Below, piece by piece: positions 35,802 to 45,363 of a DNA stretch of 64,000 nt. The notes beneath the pieces were generated by a model. It worked only from the letters and a program-made list of their open reading frames with translations, was not told the DNA's origin and searched no databases. The DNA is taken from assembly GCA_963668655.2 (NCBI GenBank), contig CAXXPQ010000003.1, positions 868,001-932,000 of the forward strand, in the 5' to 3' direction. A program made the translations under genes and the position numbers. The DNA comes from G963668655 sp963668655. Lineage in GTDB: Bacteria; Myxococcota_A; SURF-8. Numbering within the stretch: the first letter of the stretch is position 1; each line of letters begins with the position of its first letter.

Positions 35802-36740
35802 ATGCCGGAAACGAAATTAAACGTCAGCGTGTATAATTTCCTGGATTACAGATCCTTCTTAAAGGCCGCCTACGAAGATCTGAATACACGGAACCCGAAT
35901 ATCTCCTACCGTTACATCCAGCGCCGCGCCGGATATAGCCCGCGCTCCAATCATTTCTGGCAAATTCTTTCCGGACGCGCTCCCATGAGCCAGACGGCCA
36001 CCCGCCGATACGGTCACGCCCTGGGTTTGAACGACCGGGAGATTCAATTTCTATCCTGTCTGGTTTCCATGAATCAGGCCCGCTCCGATCGCGATCGTAA
36101 CGATTATTTCGGCCAGCTCCAACGCTTTCCTCACTTTCAAGATCAGAAAAGCAACGGGCGCATTCGATATGAATTCTATTCGGAGTGGCACCTTCCGGCC
36201 CTGCGCGCGCTGGTGACGTTAAAGGAATTCCGGGAGGATTACGCCTGGATCGGGCGCAAGCTGAAACCGCCCATCAGCGCGGCCAAGGCCCGCAAGGGCA
36301 TGGAAAAACTGCTGGACAGCGGATTTCTGAAACGAGACTCCAAGACCGGTCGCCTGATCCAATCCGAACCCATGATCGGGAGCACCCTCGACCGGGACGA
36401 CGGCGAGGACGTGGCGCGCCTGGCGATTCGCAACTTCCATCGCAAAATGATCCATCTGGCCGCCGAATCCATCGAGAATCATGCCCAGAAGGACCGTTTC
36501 ATCATCGGAAACACCATGGCCGTCTCCCGCCGCCAGGCGGAACTGATCCGGGAGCGGCTGGGAGAGTTCATGCGGGAAATCGAAACCATCATCGCGGAGG
36601 AGGATCCCATCGAGGCCGTGTATCGGCTGAACATGAATCTCTTTCCCCTGGTGGACATGCAATCCTTAAATTCCAGGGATCCGAAGGAAAACCCGAAGGC
36701 ATCGCCAACTATATCCCATAAAAAGGGGGCACAGTCATGA
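35802..36740 (+). CDS. TIGR02147-family regulator
   Basis: Encodes 312 residues of the TIGR02147/DUF4423 family, found mainly in Fibrobacteres, Bdellovibrio and Myxococcota-type bacteria. The N-terminus has YNFLDYRSFLKAAYEDL followed by a helix-turn-helix-like segment (YRYIQRRAGYSPRSNHFWQI, GRAPMS). The C-terminal DUF4423 half includes WHLPALRALVTLKEF and TMAVSRRQAELIRERL. Function is not established; members are considered transcriptional regulators. Its stop overlaps the next start by four bases (ATGA), so it is co-translated with a large lipoprotein. Confidence 0.85.
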   Translation: MPETKLNVSVYNFLDYRSFLKAAYEDLNTRNPNISYRYIQRRAGYSPRSNHFWQILSGRAPMSQTATRRYGHALGLNDREIQFLSCLVSMNQARSDRDRNDYFGQLQRFPHFQDQKSNGRIRYEFYSEWHLPALRALVTLKEFREDYAWIGRKLKPPISAAKARKGMEKLLDSGFLKRDSKTGRLIQSEPMIGSTLDRDDGEDVARLAIRNFHRKMIHLAAESIENHAQKDRFIIGNTMAVSRRQAELIRERLGEFMREIETIIAEEDPIEAVYRLNMNLFPLVDMQSLNSRDPKENPKASPTISHKKGAQS

Positions 36741-39547
36741 AACGATTCAAGCCGTTTTTCGTACCGTTATTGTTGCACATCCTGCTGGTCATCGCCTTCC
36801 CCGCTTGCAGCGACACCCAACAAGGCTATCCCATCGACGGCGACGACGACGCGGGAGAAGACGCCGAAACGGAGCCCACGTATCATTACGATACCCTCGG
36901 AAACGGCTCCACGGACGGAAATCCGGCCATCGTGGTGGTCGGTTTCTCTTCCATCGCGGAAGAAGACGCGGGGTTCGAGTACGCCAACATCAAGGTTTCG
37001 GTGGACGGCCTGTTCCTGCCCAACGTCGAGGACTGTTCTCCCGAGCACGGGCTGCTCCTTCAGGCTTCGGCGGCGCCGTTCCGCTATTCCCTGCTGCCCC
37101 CCTCGGATCGGCTGCTGAAAATCTTCACGCCCGCCGACACGGAATACTGCGCCATGAACTTCCGGATGCGGAGCGACGAAGACAGCGCCCCCTTCCACCT
37201 GGAAGCGAAAATCGACAATGAAACCGACATCACCATCGAAATCGACCTGCCGGACGGACTGTCGTTTTCGCCTGAAGGGGAAAGTTTCTCCTGGCCGGCG
37301 GACGAAGTGGCGCACTACGCCGCGGCCCTGGATCTGGACGGCTTCCTGGAAGCGGGACTTTTGGATCTGTTACAGAAAGACAACAGCGGCAATTACCGCA
37401 TCGATTCCCAGAACAACACGGATTTTATAGGCGCCATGGCCGAACGCGTGGTGGAGCATTTCATTCTGGTGCACGATTTGAACGAAAACGGCCGGGTGGA
37501 CGGCAACGAGTTGAACGAGGAAAACCGCGTCGCCCGGGGAACTCTGCGTCCTTTCGATGGCCCGGGAGATGGAGACGAGACCTGCCCGCTCATCACGGTC
37601 AGCCCCGAAGAAGTTCAATTCAGTTCCCCGCAGTTGGGAACCTATGAACAAAGTAACGTGACCATTTTAAACGACGGCGATGAAGATCTCATCATTTATT
37701 CGGCGCATATCGATTCCAGCGGCGATTTTTCCGGGGATTTCTCGCTGGTTTCGGACGATCCCGTGCTGCCCATCACCGTCTCTCCAGGTACGTACATACA
37801 GGTTCCCATCGTTTTCGCGCCCTCCACGCCGAACTCGGCGGAGGCCGAACTGGTTATCGTTTCCAACGCCTGCGATGATCCTGTCCTTAGCGTAAGCCTG
37901 TCCGCCATCGCTCACAACCACCCCCAGATCTGTATCACGCCGGAAAACCTGGATTTCGGAAACGTGGAACTGAGCAATTTCTCCATTTTGTCCGTGCAGA
38001 TCTGCAACTGCCCGGAAGTCCCCGATTCGGTCAGCGTTCTGGAAGTTTCCTCCATTGCCCTGGCGGGTGGATTCAGCCGTCATTTCACCCTGGAATACGA
38101 GGATGGCGGCGACCTGAGCATCACTCCCTACGACCCCATTTTGCTGAATCCCGATGGCGCCTGCTTCAGTTTCAACGTCCGTTACATGCCTCAGTTTCCC
38201 GCCGACGAACTCGATCCCCACGTGGACTGGATCGTCATCACAAGCAACGACTGGGACGAGGAAGATCGGGTGAAGGAAGTGAGAATCCAGGGCAGGGCCA
38301 GTTCCAACCTGCTGACCGTCAGTCCTCATCCCGTTAACTTCGGAACCACGTTCGTCAACGACACGGAAGCCACCTGCGACACGAACGCGGACTGTCCCAA
38401 CGGCCAGGAATGCCTGGCGGACAACCGTTGCTATAAAACCATGGAGGTTGCAGTCTACAATTGGACCGCCGAAGAGCAACACGTCACCTTCCTCGGTCTG
38501 GAGAGACGGGAAGATGCGGGCGACACCGGCTGCAACGAGTTCAAGTTCGTGGACGGCAACAATGATCCTCAGCCCCTGGGGAACGGGTATATTCCCTTCG
38601 CCGTGCCGCCGGGGCAGGGCAACCCGGGCAACTTCCGCATGGCCTACCGGCCCCTGGATCTTGGAAACGACCAATGCTCCCTGCAACTAGGCAGCACGCT
38701 TCCCGGCATGCAATGGCAATACTTCCCCATCAAAGGCGCGGGACGAACCCCCAACGTCTGCCCCACGGCGCGCATCACCGGAAACGATTTCGGTGAAACG
38801 TTGGAATCGCCTTTGGAGAACGTTCTCGTGAACGAACGGCTTTGCTTCTACGGAACCAATAGCCGTGACGAGGACGGACGAATCGTAGAGGCAAGTTGGA
38901 CGTTATCCGAACACCCGGAGGGGAGCCAGGCCGCTTTCTTCGACATCGACGCCAGCGGGCTGAGCGTCTGCATTGCGTTCGATCTCGCCGGAGATTACAA
39001 CGTCCAACTGAAAGTGCAGGACGACGACGGCTGCTGGTCGGATCCGGCGGAAGTGGCCGTGCATGTCATCGAAGCCGCCGACATCGCTTTGCAGATGAGC
39101 TATTTTACCGGCGCCGCCTGTGGTGAAGTGGGAGAAAGCCTTCAAGACGTCACGTTCCGCCTCACCGCGCCCAACGGCTCGTCCTGCTCGGACGCCCAGT
39201 TCACGGCCCAGGGAATCTGCGTCTTTTCCGATGGACAGGGACAGGTGTTCCGCGCGGCGGACGGAGAAAACGGACCGGGGCGGCACCTGTTGGACTGGCG
39301 CGTCCTGAACGCGGCGGACGGGCTTTACTGGCTGGATATCACGTACGAAAACGACTGCGCCTGCTATACTTCGGAACTTATCCAGCCCATTTGCGTCGAT
39401 CGTTCCGATACCGAAGTGCTCTTCCAGACGTTCGACATTCAGAATATCGATGGCGTTCCCCTTTCCTCCATGGAGGCGGTCCTGGAGGAAACCGGGGCTG
39501 TCATCCGGCTTCCCATGTACAAGGAGGATGGCGTCTGGATCTTCTGA
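36737..39547 (+). CDS. Large lipoprotein with HYDIN/choice-of-anchor-D-like repeats
   Basis: Encodes 936 residues. The N-terminus is a lipoprotein-like signal with Cys24 (AFPAC), followed by the acidic linker DGDDDAGEDAETEP. Residues 285-390 and 395-530 look like Ig-type HYDIN/ASH repeats (VTILNDGDEDLIIYSAHIDS, FGNVELSNFSILSVQIC). Residues near 545-565 hold a Cys-rich motif (DCPNGQECLADNRC) common in myxobacterial surface proteins; a PKD-like segment is near 690-790. Surface exposure or adhesion is likely. It is translationally coupled to the TIGR02147 gene and closed by a strong terminator. Confidence 0.82.
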   Translation: MKRFKPFFVPLLLHILLVIAFPACSDTQQGYPIDGDDDAGEDAETEPTYHYDTLGNGSTDGNPAIVVVGFSSIAEEDAGFEYANIKVSVDGLFLPNVEDCSPEHGLLLQASAAPFRYSLLPPSDRLLKIFTPADTEYCAMNFRMRSDEDSAPFHLEAKIDNETDITIEIDLPDGLSFSPEGESFSWPADEVAHYAAALDLDGFLEAGLLDLLQKDNSGNYRIDSQNNTDFIGAMAERVVEHFILVHDLNENGRVDGNELNEENRVARGTLRPFDGPGDGDETCPLITVSPEEVQFSSPQLGTYEQSNVTILNDGDEDLIIYSAHIDSSGDFSGDFSLVSDDPVLPITVSPGTYIQVPIVFAPSTPNSAEAELVIVSNACDDPVLSVSLSAIAHNHPQICITPENLDFGNVELSNFSILSVQICNCPEVPDSVSVLEVSSIALAGGFSRHFTLEYEDGGDLSITPYDPILLNPDGACFSFNVRYMPQFPADELDPHVDWIVITSNDWDEEDRVKEVRIQGRASSNLLTVSPHPVNFGTTFVNDTEATCDTNADCPNGQECLADNRCYKTMEVAVYNWTAEEQHVTFLGLERREDAGDTGCNEFKFVDGNNDPQPLGNGYIPFAVPPGQGNPGNFRMAYRPLDLGNDQCSLQLGSTLPGMQWQYFPIKGAGRTPNVCPTARITGNDFGETLESPLENVLVNERLCFYGTNSRDEDGRIVEASWTLSEHPEGSQAAFFDIDASGLSVCIAFDLAGDYNVQLKVQDDDGCWSDPAEVAVHVIEAADIALQMSYFTGAACGEVGESLQDVTFRLTAPNGSSCSDAQFTAQGICVFSDGQGQVFRAADGENGPGRHLLDWRVLNAADGLYWLDITYENDCACYTSELIQPICVDRSDTEVLFQTFDIQNIDGVPLSSMEAVLEETGAVIRLPMYKEDGVWIF

Positions 39548-39574
39548 CAACGGCTTCTTCTCCCTTCTCCCGAG

Positions 39575-39612
39575 ACGCCGGTGGAACGATTTCCATCGGC
39601 GTTTTCGTTTTC
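39575..39612 (+). terminator. Intrinsic terminator after the HYDIN-type lipoprotein
   Basis: An 11-bp stem (ACGCCGGTGGA with TCCATCGGCGT, one G-U pair) and six-base loop at 39575-39602, then a T-rich tail. It starts 28 bases after the stop codon. Confidence 0.88.
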
Positions 39613-39668
39613 CTTTGGAAAACCCACAGGATAACGGACAAAATCCATACCATGCCCGGGGATTCGAT

Positions 39669-39676
39669 GGTATATT
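39669..39676 (+). promoter_or_regulatory. Extended -10 promoter candidate
   Basis: GGTATATT preceded by T gives TGGTATATT, an extended -10 element without a good -35 box, about 60 bases before the radical SAM start. Confidence 0.3.
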
Positions 39677-39741
39677 GGCCTTCCGTACGAAATCCCGTAA
39701 AGGATGGGGTTGCGGAAAACCGAAAATTCACAGGATGACTC

Positions 39742-41127
39742 ATGCGCGTTTTGTTCGTCTATCCGAATCTGACCCACCAGGAAAACATCAACTTCGGCCT
39801 GGCCTATCTTTCCGCCATGCTGAAGCAGGCCGGACACGAAACCGGCCTGTTCGATTTCACCTGGAACGGAAGCCGCCGCTTCCTGCCGTTCGCCAAAAGC
39901 TTCCAGCCGGACCTGATCGCCGTGACCGTTCAAAGCGGCGTGGCGGATCCCTGCGCGAAACTGGTGCGAAGCGTGAAAAAAAACCTTGGGATTCCCGTCA
40001 TCGTCGGGGGCGTCCACCCTACCATCCTGCCGAATTACGCCTTCGATACGGCCGGAGCGGACTTCGCCTGCGTGGGCGAGGGGGAAAACACGATGATCGG
40101 CCTGGTGGAATGTCTGGAATCGAAAAAATCCCTGGAAAACGTGCCGAACCTGGCCTACCGGGAGAACGGAAGGGTTCACGTCAACGCCACAAGCAACCGG
40201 CCGGAGAATCTGGACGCCCTGCCCTTTCCCGACCGCGACCTATACGACTTTTCCCGCTATATCCGGGGAGCCTCCGGCGGTGTGGACCTGCTGGTCAGCC
40301 GGGGATGCCCGCACACCTGCACGTATTGCGTCAATCACGTCTATCACCGGCTGCACCCGAAGAAGAAGCGTGTCCGGCGACGCTCGGTGGAAAACGTCCT
40401 CCGGGAGATCGAGAACATGGCCCGGAGGCATCGTTTCGAACGGCTGCACATCCAGGACGACGCCTTCACCCTGAACAAGCCCTACGTCATTGAATTCTGC
40501 AAGCAATATAAGAAGTTATTTAACTATGGATTCAGTTGCAACTCCCGGGCGGAATCCGTGGACCCGGAAGTCTGCCGGGCGCTGAAAGACGCGGGCTGCC
40601 TGTACATCAACATCGGCATCGAAAACGGCAACGAGAAACTCCGCAAGGACGTCCTCAACCGCCGCATGACGAACCGGCAGATCGAGGACGCCTTCGAGGC
40701 CGCCCGCGGGGCCGGATTGAAAACGTATTCTTTCAACATGATCGGCGTTCCCGGCGAAACGGCGGAAACCATTCGGGAAACCATCGAGCTGAACCGGAAG
40801 GTGCGCCCCAACCTGGTGCAGGTTTCCATTTTTCAGCCCTATCCCGGCACGAAATTGCAGGAAACCTGCGAAAAGAACGGCTGGATTCAGGAAAAGCCGC
40901 TGCCCATCTCCCACAAATCGAAAAGCGTCATGCGCTATCCCGGCCTGTCCGCCAGAAGCATCAATCGCCGCTTCAAAACCTTCCGCTACGATATTTACAA
41001 GACCTACAACCGACCCAAGGCGCTTTTCAGCCTGGCCCTGGACAGCCAGTACAATCTCTTTTTGAAGACCCGCAGCCTGATTCCGAAGCCCGTCAAGGAC
41101 ATCATGGCCGCCATCAACCGCAAATGA
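39742..41127 (+). CDS. B12-binding radical SAM protein
   Basis: Encodes 461 residues. The N-terminal 140 residues are a cobalamin-binding domain (VYPNLTHQENINFGLAYLSA, VGGVHPTILPNYAFDTAGAD). The radical SAM core follows with the 4Fe-4S motif CPHTCTYC (Cys189, Cys193, Cys196). The C-terminal part fits the P-methyltransferase/BchE-like class of unknown substrate. These enzymes often methylate or rearrange unactivated carbon. Gene neighbours give no substrate hint. Start 39742 is preceded by AGGATGACTC. Confidence 0.88.
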   Translation: MRVLFVYPNLTHQENINFGLAYLSAMLKQAGHETGLFDFTWNGSRRFLPFAKSFQPDLIAVTVQSGVADPCAKLVRSVKKNLGIPVIVGGVHPTILPNYAFDTAGADFACVGEGENTMIGLVECLESKKSLENVPNLAYRENGRVHVNATSNRPENLDALPFPDRDLYDFSRYIRGASGGVDLLVSRGCPHTCTYCVNHVYHRLHPKKKRVRRRSVENVLREIENMARRHRFERLHIQDDAFTLNKPYVIEFCKQYKKLFNYGFSCNSRAESVDPEVCRALKDAGCLYINIGIENGNEKLRKDVLNRRMTNRQIEDAFEAARGAGLKTYSFNMIGVPGETAETIRETIELNRKVRPNLVQVSIFQPYPGTKLQETCEKNGWIQEKPLPISHKSKSVMRYPGLSARSINRRFKTFRYDIYKTYNRPKALFSLALDSQYNLFLKTRSLIPKPVKDIMAAINRK

Positions 41128-41135
41128 ACGCCTCC

Positions 41136-41176
41136 GACCGCCGGAAACCGGTTTGCGTCGCTCAAGCGGTCTTTTT
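41136..41176 (+). terminator. Possible terminator after the radical SAM gene
   Basis: GACCGC (41136-41141) pairs with GCGGTC (41166-41171) around an inner CCGG-AAA-CCGG hairpin, followed by TTTTT. The T-run lies inside the end of the convergent DUF4438 gene. Confidence 0.45.
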
Positions 41177-42094
41177 GGCCTTCCCCGCCCGGCTCGTTTT
41201 TCGTTTTCCGGCAAATCGCCCGATATTCATGTAGATCCCCAGGTTGGCCTTCGGATCGATCCTCGGTTCGATGATCGGCCGGTGGCTGGTCATCAGCGCC
41301 GTCACTCCCGGGCCGTGCCCAGCAATCTTGCAATCGCTGTGAACCACCACGCCGATGGTCACCGCGCCTTTTTTCCACGTACGGCCGTAGCGGTTGTCGT
41401 GATCCTGAATGGCCACGATGTCGCCGAAACGCATGCTTTTGAGGCCCCACTCCTCCAAAGATCCCTCGTCCTGGGTCATGATGTCGTAATCCCCCATGTT
41501 CGGGGTGATGGACCCGATCCCGCTTCCCATCAGATGGCCGGGAACGACATGGGTGACCGGAACGCTCAACGTCCCGTTCTTCTTGTTCTCCCGAATCCCC
41601 ATTTTAGCGAACAGCCCGGGATCCAGATTGTAGACGCGGATATCCGGATAGTCCGTCAGTTCCAGGCCCTGCCCGAAGGCCCGCACCAGGATCTTGTCGT
41701 CCAGCGTCAGTTTGTGCAGAACCCTTTCCGGGAACTCGATGATGACGTGCTCGATGCCGCCGTGGGTGCCCAGCACCACACCCCGGGTTCCCTTGGCCTC
41801 GCCGGAGATCAGCAAGGCATCGTTGCCCGCGCAGGAATAGGCGTTGAACGCCGCGTTGACGAAACCTCCCCGATCCTTCTCGGCGGCGCAGGCGGAAACG
41901 CAAGGCTCGACATGGTCGCCCGCCCAACCGAAAACCGGATCTCCCACTTTGACGTTGTATACGATCCCTCCGGTCCCGGGATGGGCGAAGGGACGCCCTT
42001 CCGAGTCGCTGCGCATGACGCCGCGGCTGAACGGATTGGCGATCTTGCCCTGTACGCTGATTTTCACCAGTTTGTCCGCATTCGTCTTCACCAT
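41162..42094 (-). CDS. DUF4438 domain protein
   Basis: Encodes 310 residues matching DUF4438 across most of its length: FAHPGTGGIVYNVKVGDPVF, then GWAGDHVEPCVSA, VLGTHGGIEHVIIEFPE, and GSGIGSITPNMGDYDIM. The function of the family is unknown; members are soluble proteins of 270-310 residues. The C-terminus is short and Lys/Arg-rich. It is transcribed alone, divergent from the Rossmann-histidine kinase gene. Confidence 0.85.
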   Translation of the reverse strand: MVKTNADKLVKISVQGKIANPFSRGVMRSDSEGRPFAHPGTGGIVYNVKVGDPVFGWAGDHVEPCVSACAAEKDRGGFVNAAFNAYSCAGNDALLISGEAKGTRGVVLGTHGGIEHVIIEFPERVLHKLTLDDKILVRAFGQGLELTDYPDIRVYNLDPGLFAKMGIRENKKNGTLSVPVTHVVPGHLMGSGIGSITPNMGDYDIMTQDEGSLEEWGLKSMRFGDIVAIQDHDNRYGRTWKKGAVTIGVVVHSDCKIAGHGPGVTALMTSHRPIIEPRIDPKANLGIYMNIGRFAGKRKTSRAGKAKKTA

Positions 42095-42550
42095 TTACGA
42101 TTCTCCTCTCTTTTCGAATGATTCGCCGTTGAAATGGACGCTTACGCGTACCCAGCATAGACCATCCGTCCCGTCCGGTCAACGCGAGACGGGAGAACGT
42201 TTCCCAAAAAGGAGAAAACGGGATCCGGCGAAACGGAAATCCTCGGAAAACCCCTTTTTCCTTGGCCTCCTTGTACGTTTCCCATCGATTCGGTCGCGAT
42301 ACCCGTAACATCCAAGAACTCAATGGTTCCATTGAGTTACATGCCAGTCAAACAACTTCGGACTTTAATCAATATTGGGCAGCGACATCATAACATATTC
42401 TTATAAATATCTACGGGAAAGCTATTGACTTTGAACGATCGCTGTGAAATGTTCATTTGTCGTACAGAACAGGTATCCATTCGAGCGAACCCGTGCATTT
42501 TCGAACCGCTGGCCGATGCAGCTATTAACCCGAACGGAAAATGAACGCTC
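42095..42550 (+). other. Divergent regulatory spacer with operator-like palindrome
   Basis: No gene is supported over 456 bases between the DUF4438 gene (minus) and the histidine kinase gene (plus). The half near the kinase is markedly A+T-rich (about 42300-42470), with TATAAA-like stretches near 42402 and TTGACT at 42425. The perfect palindrome at 42317-42338 is listed separately. A unique promoter cannot be fixed. Confidence 0.5.
42317..42338. promoter_or_regulatory. 22-bp operator-like palindrome
   Basis: AACTCAATGG and CCATTGAGTT are perfect 10-base arms around a central TT. The length and symmetry fit a dimeric repressor or activator site between two divergent genes. The binding protein is unknown. 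Confidence 0.5.
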
Positions 42551-44848
42551 ATGTCGGAACACTCCAAAATGAAGGATGCGCTGGATTCCCAATCCGATCT
42601 GATTATGGGAATCGTCGGCGGAGGCAAGGCCTGCGAGGCCTTTCTGAAGATGGTGGGAAAAGGGCACCTGGGGAAGATCAAGGTGACCGTCGAAGGCGTG
42701 GCGGACACCAATCTGGATTCCGTAGGCGTCCAATACGCGCGCCGGACCGGGATTCCCATGGTCACCAAGGATTTCAAGGATCTGTATGAAATCCCCGGCT
42801 TGAACCTGCTGATCGAACTGACCGGAAATACCGAAGTCTTCAAGGAAATCGTACGCACCCGGCCGAAAAACGTCCGGGTTTTCGATCACTTCGGCGTGGG
42901 GCTGTTCTGGCAGCTTTACGAGGCCGAGGAATCCATCATCCAGCAGCGCACCGAACTGCGTGAACGGGTGGAGGAGGAACGCGAGTGGTTCAGCCAGATT
43001 TTCAACAGCCTGCCGGACGAGATCATGGTCCTGGACAACGACATGATCGTTCAGGACGCCAACGCCGCCTTCCTGAAGAACAACAACCTGGACCTGAAGG
43101 ACGCGCGCGGAAAGGTCTGCTATGAACTCGACCTGAAGCACGGCGGCTGCAAGGCCGATCAGGAAGTCTGCGGTTTCTTCGAGGCCATGCGCACCAAGAC
43201 ACAGGGCCAGGTGCTCCGCCAGTATTACGACAAGGACGGCAAATCCCACACCATCACCATCGTTTCGGCGCCTCTGTACGATCACGGGAACGAAATCGTC
43301 GGCGTCATCGAATCCACCCGGGATATCACCCACCGGATTCAACTCGAGGAGGAACTGAAGACCCAGAAAGGCCAGCTCAAGCAGTTTTTGGAGATGGCGC
43401 CCATCGCCACGTACATCAAAAACCCCTCCGGCCAGTACATCGAGGCCAACCAGGCCATGTGCTCGCTCCTGGGCCGCCTGAAAAGCGAGATCCTGGGAAG
43501 GACCGACCTGGAAATCTGCCCCCGGGAGGCGGCGGAAGTTTTCCGCATGAGCGACCGTGCCGTGCTTCTGAGCGGAAAACAGATTCGGCTGGACGAGGAA
43601 GTGGAACTGCACGGACACGAATATTTTCTGTCCACCATCAAGTTCCCCATGAAGGATGCGAAAGGCAACGTCACCGCCATTTGCGGCCTGAGCACCGACG
43701 TGACCGATCTGAAAAAAGCCGATCGCGAACTGACCGAAACCCGGGACTATCTCCAGGGCGTCATGAACAATTCGCCGCTCATCATCATGACCACGGATCT
43801 GGAGGGAAAAATCGTCGCCTTCAACCCGGGAGCGGAAGAAACCCTGGGATACACCTATGAGGAAGTCAAGGGCAAACCCGCAAGCATGTTCTACGGCAAT
43901 CCGGAGGAACGGGCTTCCCTGCTCCGGCGCATCGCCACGGACGGCTCCGTGCGCGACTACCAGACCTCGTTGTATAGGAAGGACGGCAAGGCCATCCCCG
44001 TCAGCATCACCATCGCGGACCTGAAGGATTCCGAGGGAAACACCATCGGAACGGTGGGGATGAGCAAGGACATCTCTCACCGGAAGGTGCTTCAGGATCA
44101 GGTCATGCAGTCCGAGCGGTTGGCCGCCGTGGGGCGTCTGGCGGCGGGCGTGGCCCACGAAATCAACAACCCACTGGCGGTCATCGGGGAAATCGCGGGC
44201 TACCTGGAGGAATTGATCGAGGAGGATCCCCGCCTGGAGAAAGAGGCGAACATCAAGGAATTCCAGGAGGATCTGCCGAAAATCATCAAGCACGTCAAAC
44301 GTTGCCGCAGCATCACCCAACGGCTGCTCAGCTTTTCCAGAAAAAGCGAGGCCCGGGTGGAGATCACGGACGTCAACGCGGCCCTGGAGGAGATTATTCC
44401 CTTCCTTTCCAAGGCCGCCCGGCTGGGGCAGGTGGAATTCCATCGGGATTACGCGGAAAACCTGCCCAAGGTGCTGATCGAGGAAATGCAGCTCCAGGAG
44501 ATCTTCATCAACCTGATCCACAACGCCATCCAGGCCATCGCGGCGGAGAAACCCAGCGGCAATATCTGGCTGACCACGGAAAATAGGGAAGGAAAAGTGG
44601 TCGTCACCGTAAAAGACGACGGCCCGGGCATCTCTCCCGAGGTGCGGGACAAGATTTTCGATCCCTTCGTATCCACCAAGCCCACGGGGCAGGGAACGGG
44701 GTTGGGATTGTCCATCTGTTATGGAATCATCAAACGTTACGACGGACAGATTCAAGTGGAATCCAACCCCGGCGAGGGCGCTACGTTCCGGATTCTGCTG
44801 CCCGCCGAGGCCAGCGTTGCCAACAACGGCTCAGCGCCGAAGCCCTGA
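42551..44848 (+). CDS. Histidine kinase with N-terminal Rossmann domain and three PAS domains
   Basis: Encodes 765 residues, no membrane segment. Residues 17-135 form a Rossmann-like NAD(P)-binding domain (MGIVGGGKACEAF, VEGVADTNLDSVG, LIELTGN), similar to the N-terminus of homoserine dehydrogenase-type enzymes. A coiled linker leads to three PAS domains (about 145-265, 275-395, 400-515). The kinase core has the phosphoaccepting His536 in GVAHEINNPLAV, and the ATPase domain carries VKDDGPGISPEV and GTGLGLSICYGI. A cytoplasmic sensor of redox or nucleotide state is a reasonable guess. No response regulator gene is adjacent. Confidence 0.88.
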   Translation: MSEHSKMKDALDSQSDLIMGIVGGGKACEAFLKMVGKGHLGKIKVTVEGVADTNLDSVGVQYARRTGIPMVTKDFKDLYEIPGLNLLIELTGNTEVFKEIVRTRPKNVRVFDHFGVGLFWQLYEAEESIIQQRTELRERVEEEREWFSQIFNSLPDEIMVLDNDMIVQDANAAFLKNNNLDLKDARGKVCYELDLKHGGCKADQEVCGFFEAMRTKTQGQVLRQYYDKDGKSHTITIVSAPLYDHGNEIVGVIESTRDITHRIQLEEELKTQKGQLKQFLEMAPIATYIKNPSGQYIEANQAMCSLLGRLKSEILGRTDLEICPREAAEVFRMSDRAVLLSGKQIRLDEEVELHGHEYFLSTIKFPMKDAKGNVTAICGLSTDVTDLKKADRELTETRDYLQGVMNNSPLIIMTTDLEGKIVAFNPGAEETLGYTYEEVKGKPASMFYGNPEERASLLRRIATDGSVRDYQTSLYRKDGKAIPVSITIADLKDSEGNTIGTVGMSKDISHRKVLQDQVMQSERLAAVGRLAAGVAHEINNPLAVIGEIAGYLEELIEEDPRLEKEANIKEFQEDLPKIIKHVKRCRSITQRLLSFSRKSEARVEITDVNAALEEIIPFLSKAARLGQVEFHRDYAENLPKVLIEEMQLQEIFINLIHNAIQAIAAEKPSGNIWLTTENREGKVVVTVKDDGPGISPEVRDKIFDPFVSTKPTGQGTGLGLSICYGIIKRYDGQIQVESNPGEGATFRILLPAEASVANNGSAPKP

Positions 44849-45310
44849 TTTCAACCGGATGGGCTCCAGCAGGCAGTCCAGCCCGCTCTCGATGGAACGC
44901 ACCGCCAGATCGGCGGCCTGAAGCGCCGCCACGGCCGCACCCTCGGCGTCTCCGAAAATCACGATGCCCAGCGCGGCCTCTTCCAGCACCAGGGCGTCGT
45001 TGGCCCCATTGCCGAAGACCGCCGTTCGCTCCGCGCCCAGTTCGCGCAAGACGGCAAGCTTCGCCTCCGCCGCGCCTTCCAGAGTGGAAATCACGGTCAG
45101 GCGAACGCCCAGATCCTCCGCGATGTCCTTTGCCAGCCCGCGGGTATCGCTGGTGACCAGGTGAATTTCCAGGGATCCGCTCAGTTCCCTCAACTTCTCC
45201 TTGGCCGCGTCCGAAACCACGCCCAATTCGGCCAGGGTGCCGTTTACATCCAGAAAAGCATGTTCCAGTTCCAGGGTCTTCCAGCCCGGCACTTCGATCG
45301 TCAAGGCCAT
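44831..45310 (-). CDS. Small HAD-fold protein (soluble P-type ATPase-like)
   Basis: About 159 residues. The HAD nucleophile motif reads AFLDVNGTLAELG, with Asn in place of the second Asp, followed by LVTSDTRG (motif II) and FGNGANDALVLEEAALGIVI (motifs III-IV). This pattern matches the group called soluble P-type ATPases, whose function is unknown. The nucleophile Asp and the ND motif are present, so phosphatase activity is possible. Start 45310 has GGGGAT six bases upstream. Its 3' end overlaps the histidine kinase gene on the other strand by 18 bases. It follows the CI-like repressor gene on the same strand. Confidence 0.78.
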   Translation of the reverse strand: MALTIEVPGWKTLELEHAFLDVNGTLAELGVVSDAAKEKLRELSGSLEIHLVTSDTRGLAKDIAEDLGVRLTVISTLEGAAEAKLAVLRELGAERTAVFGNGANDALVLEEAALGIVIFGDAEGAAVAALQAADLAVRSIESGLDCLLEPIRLKSGLRR

Positions 45311-45363
45311 TCGAGATCCCCTTTCGATCCGCAAACAGGAACGATCGTTCCGCTATCGAACGG

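Noticed and set aside
42422..44755. Minus-strand frame of 777 codons opposite the Rossmann-histidine kinase
   Set aside because: Shadow of a gene with clear domains; no own domain or promoter.
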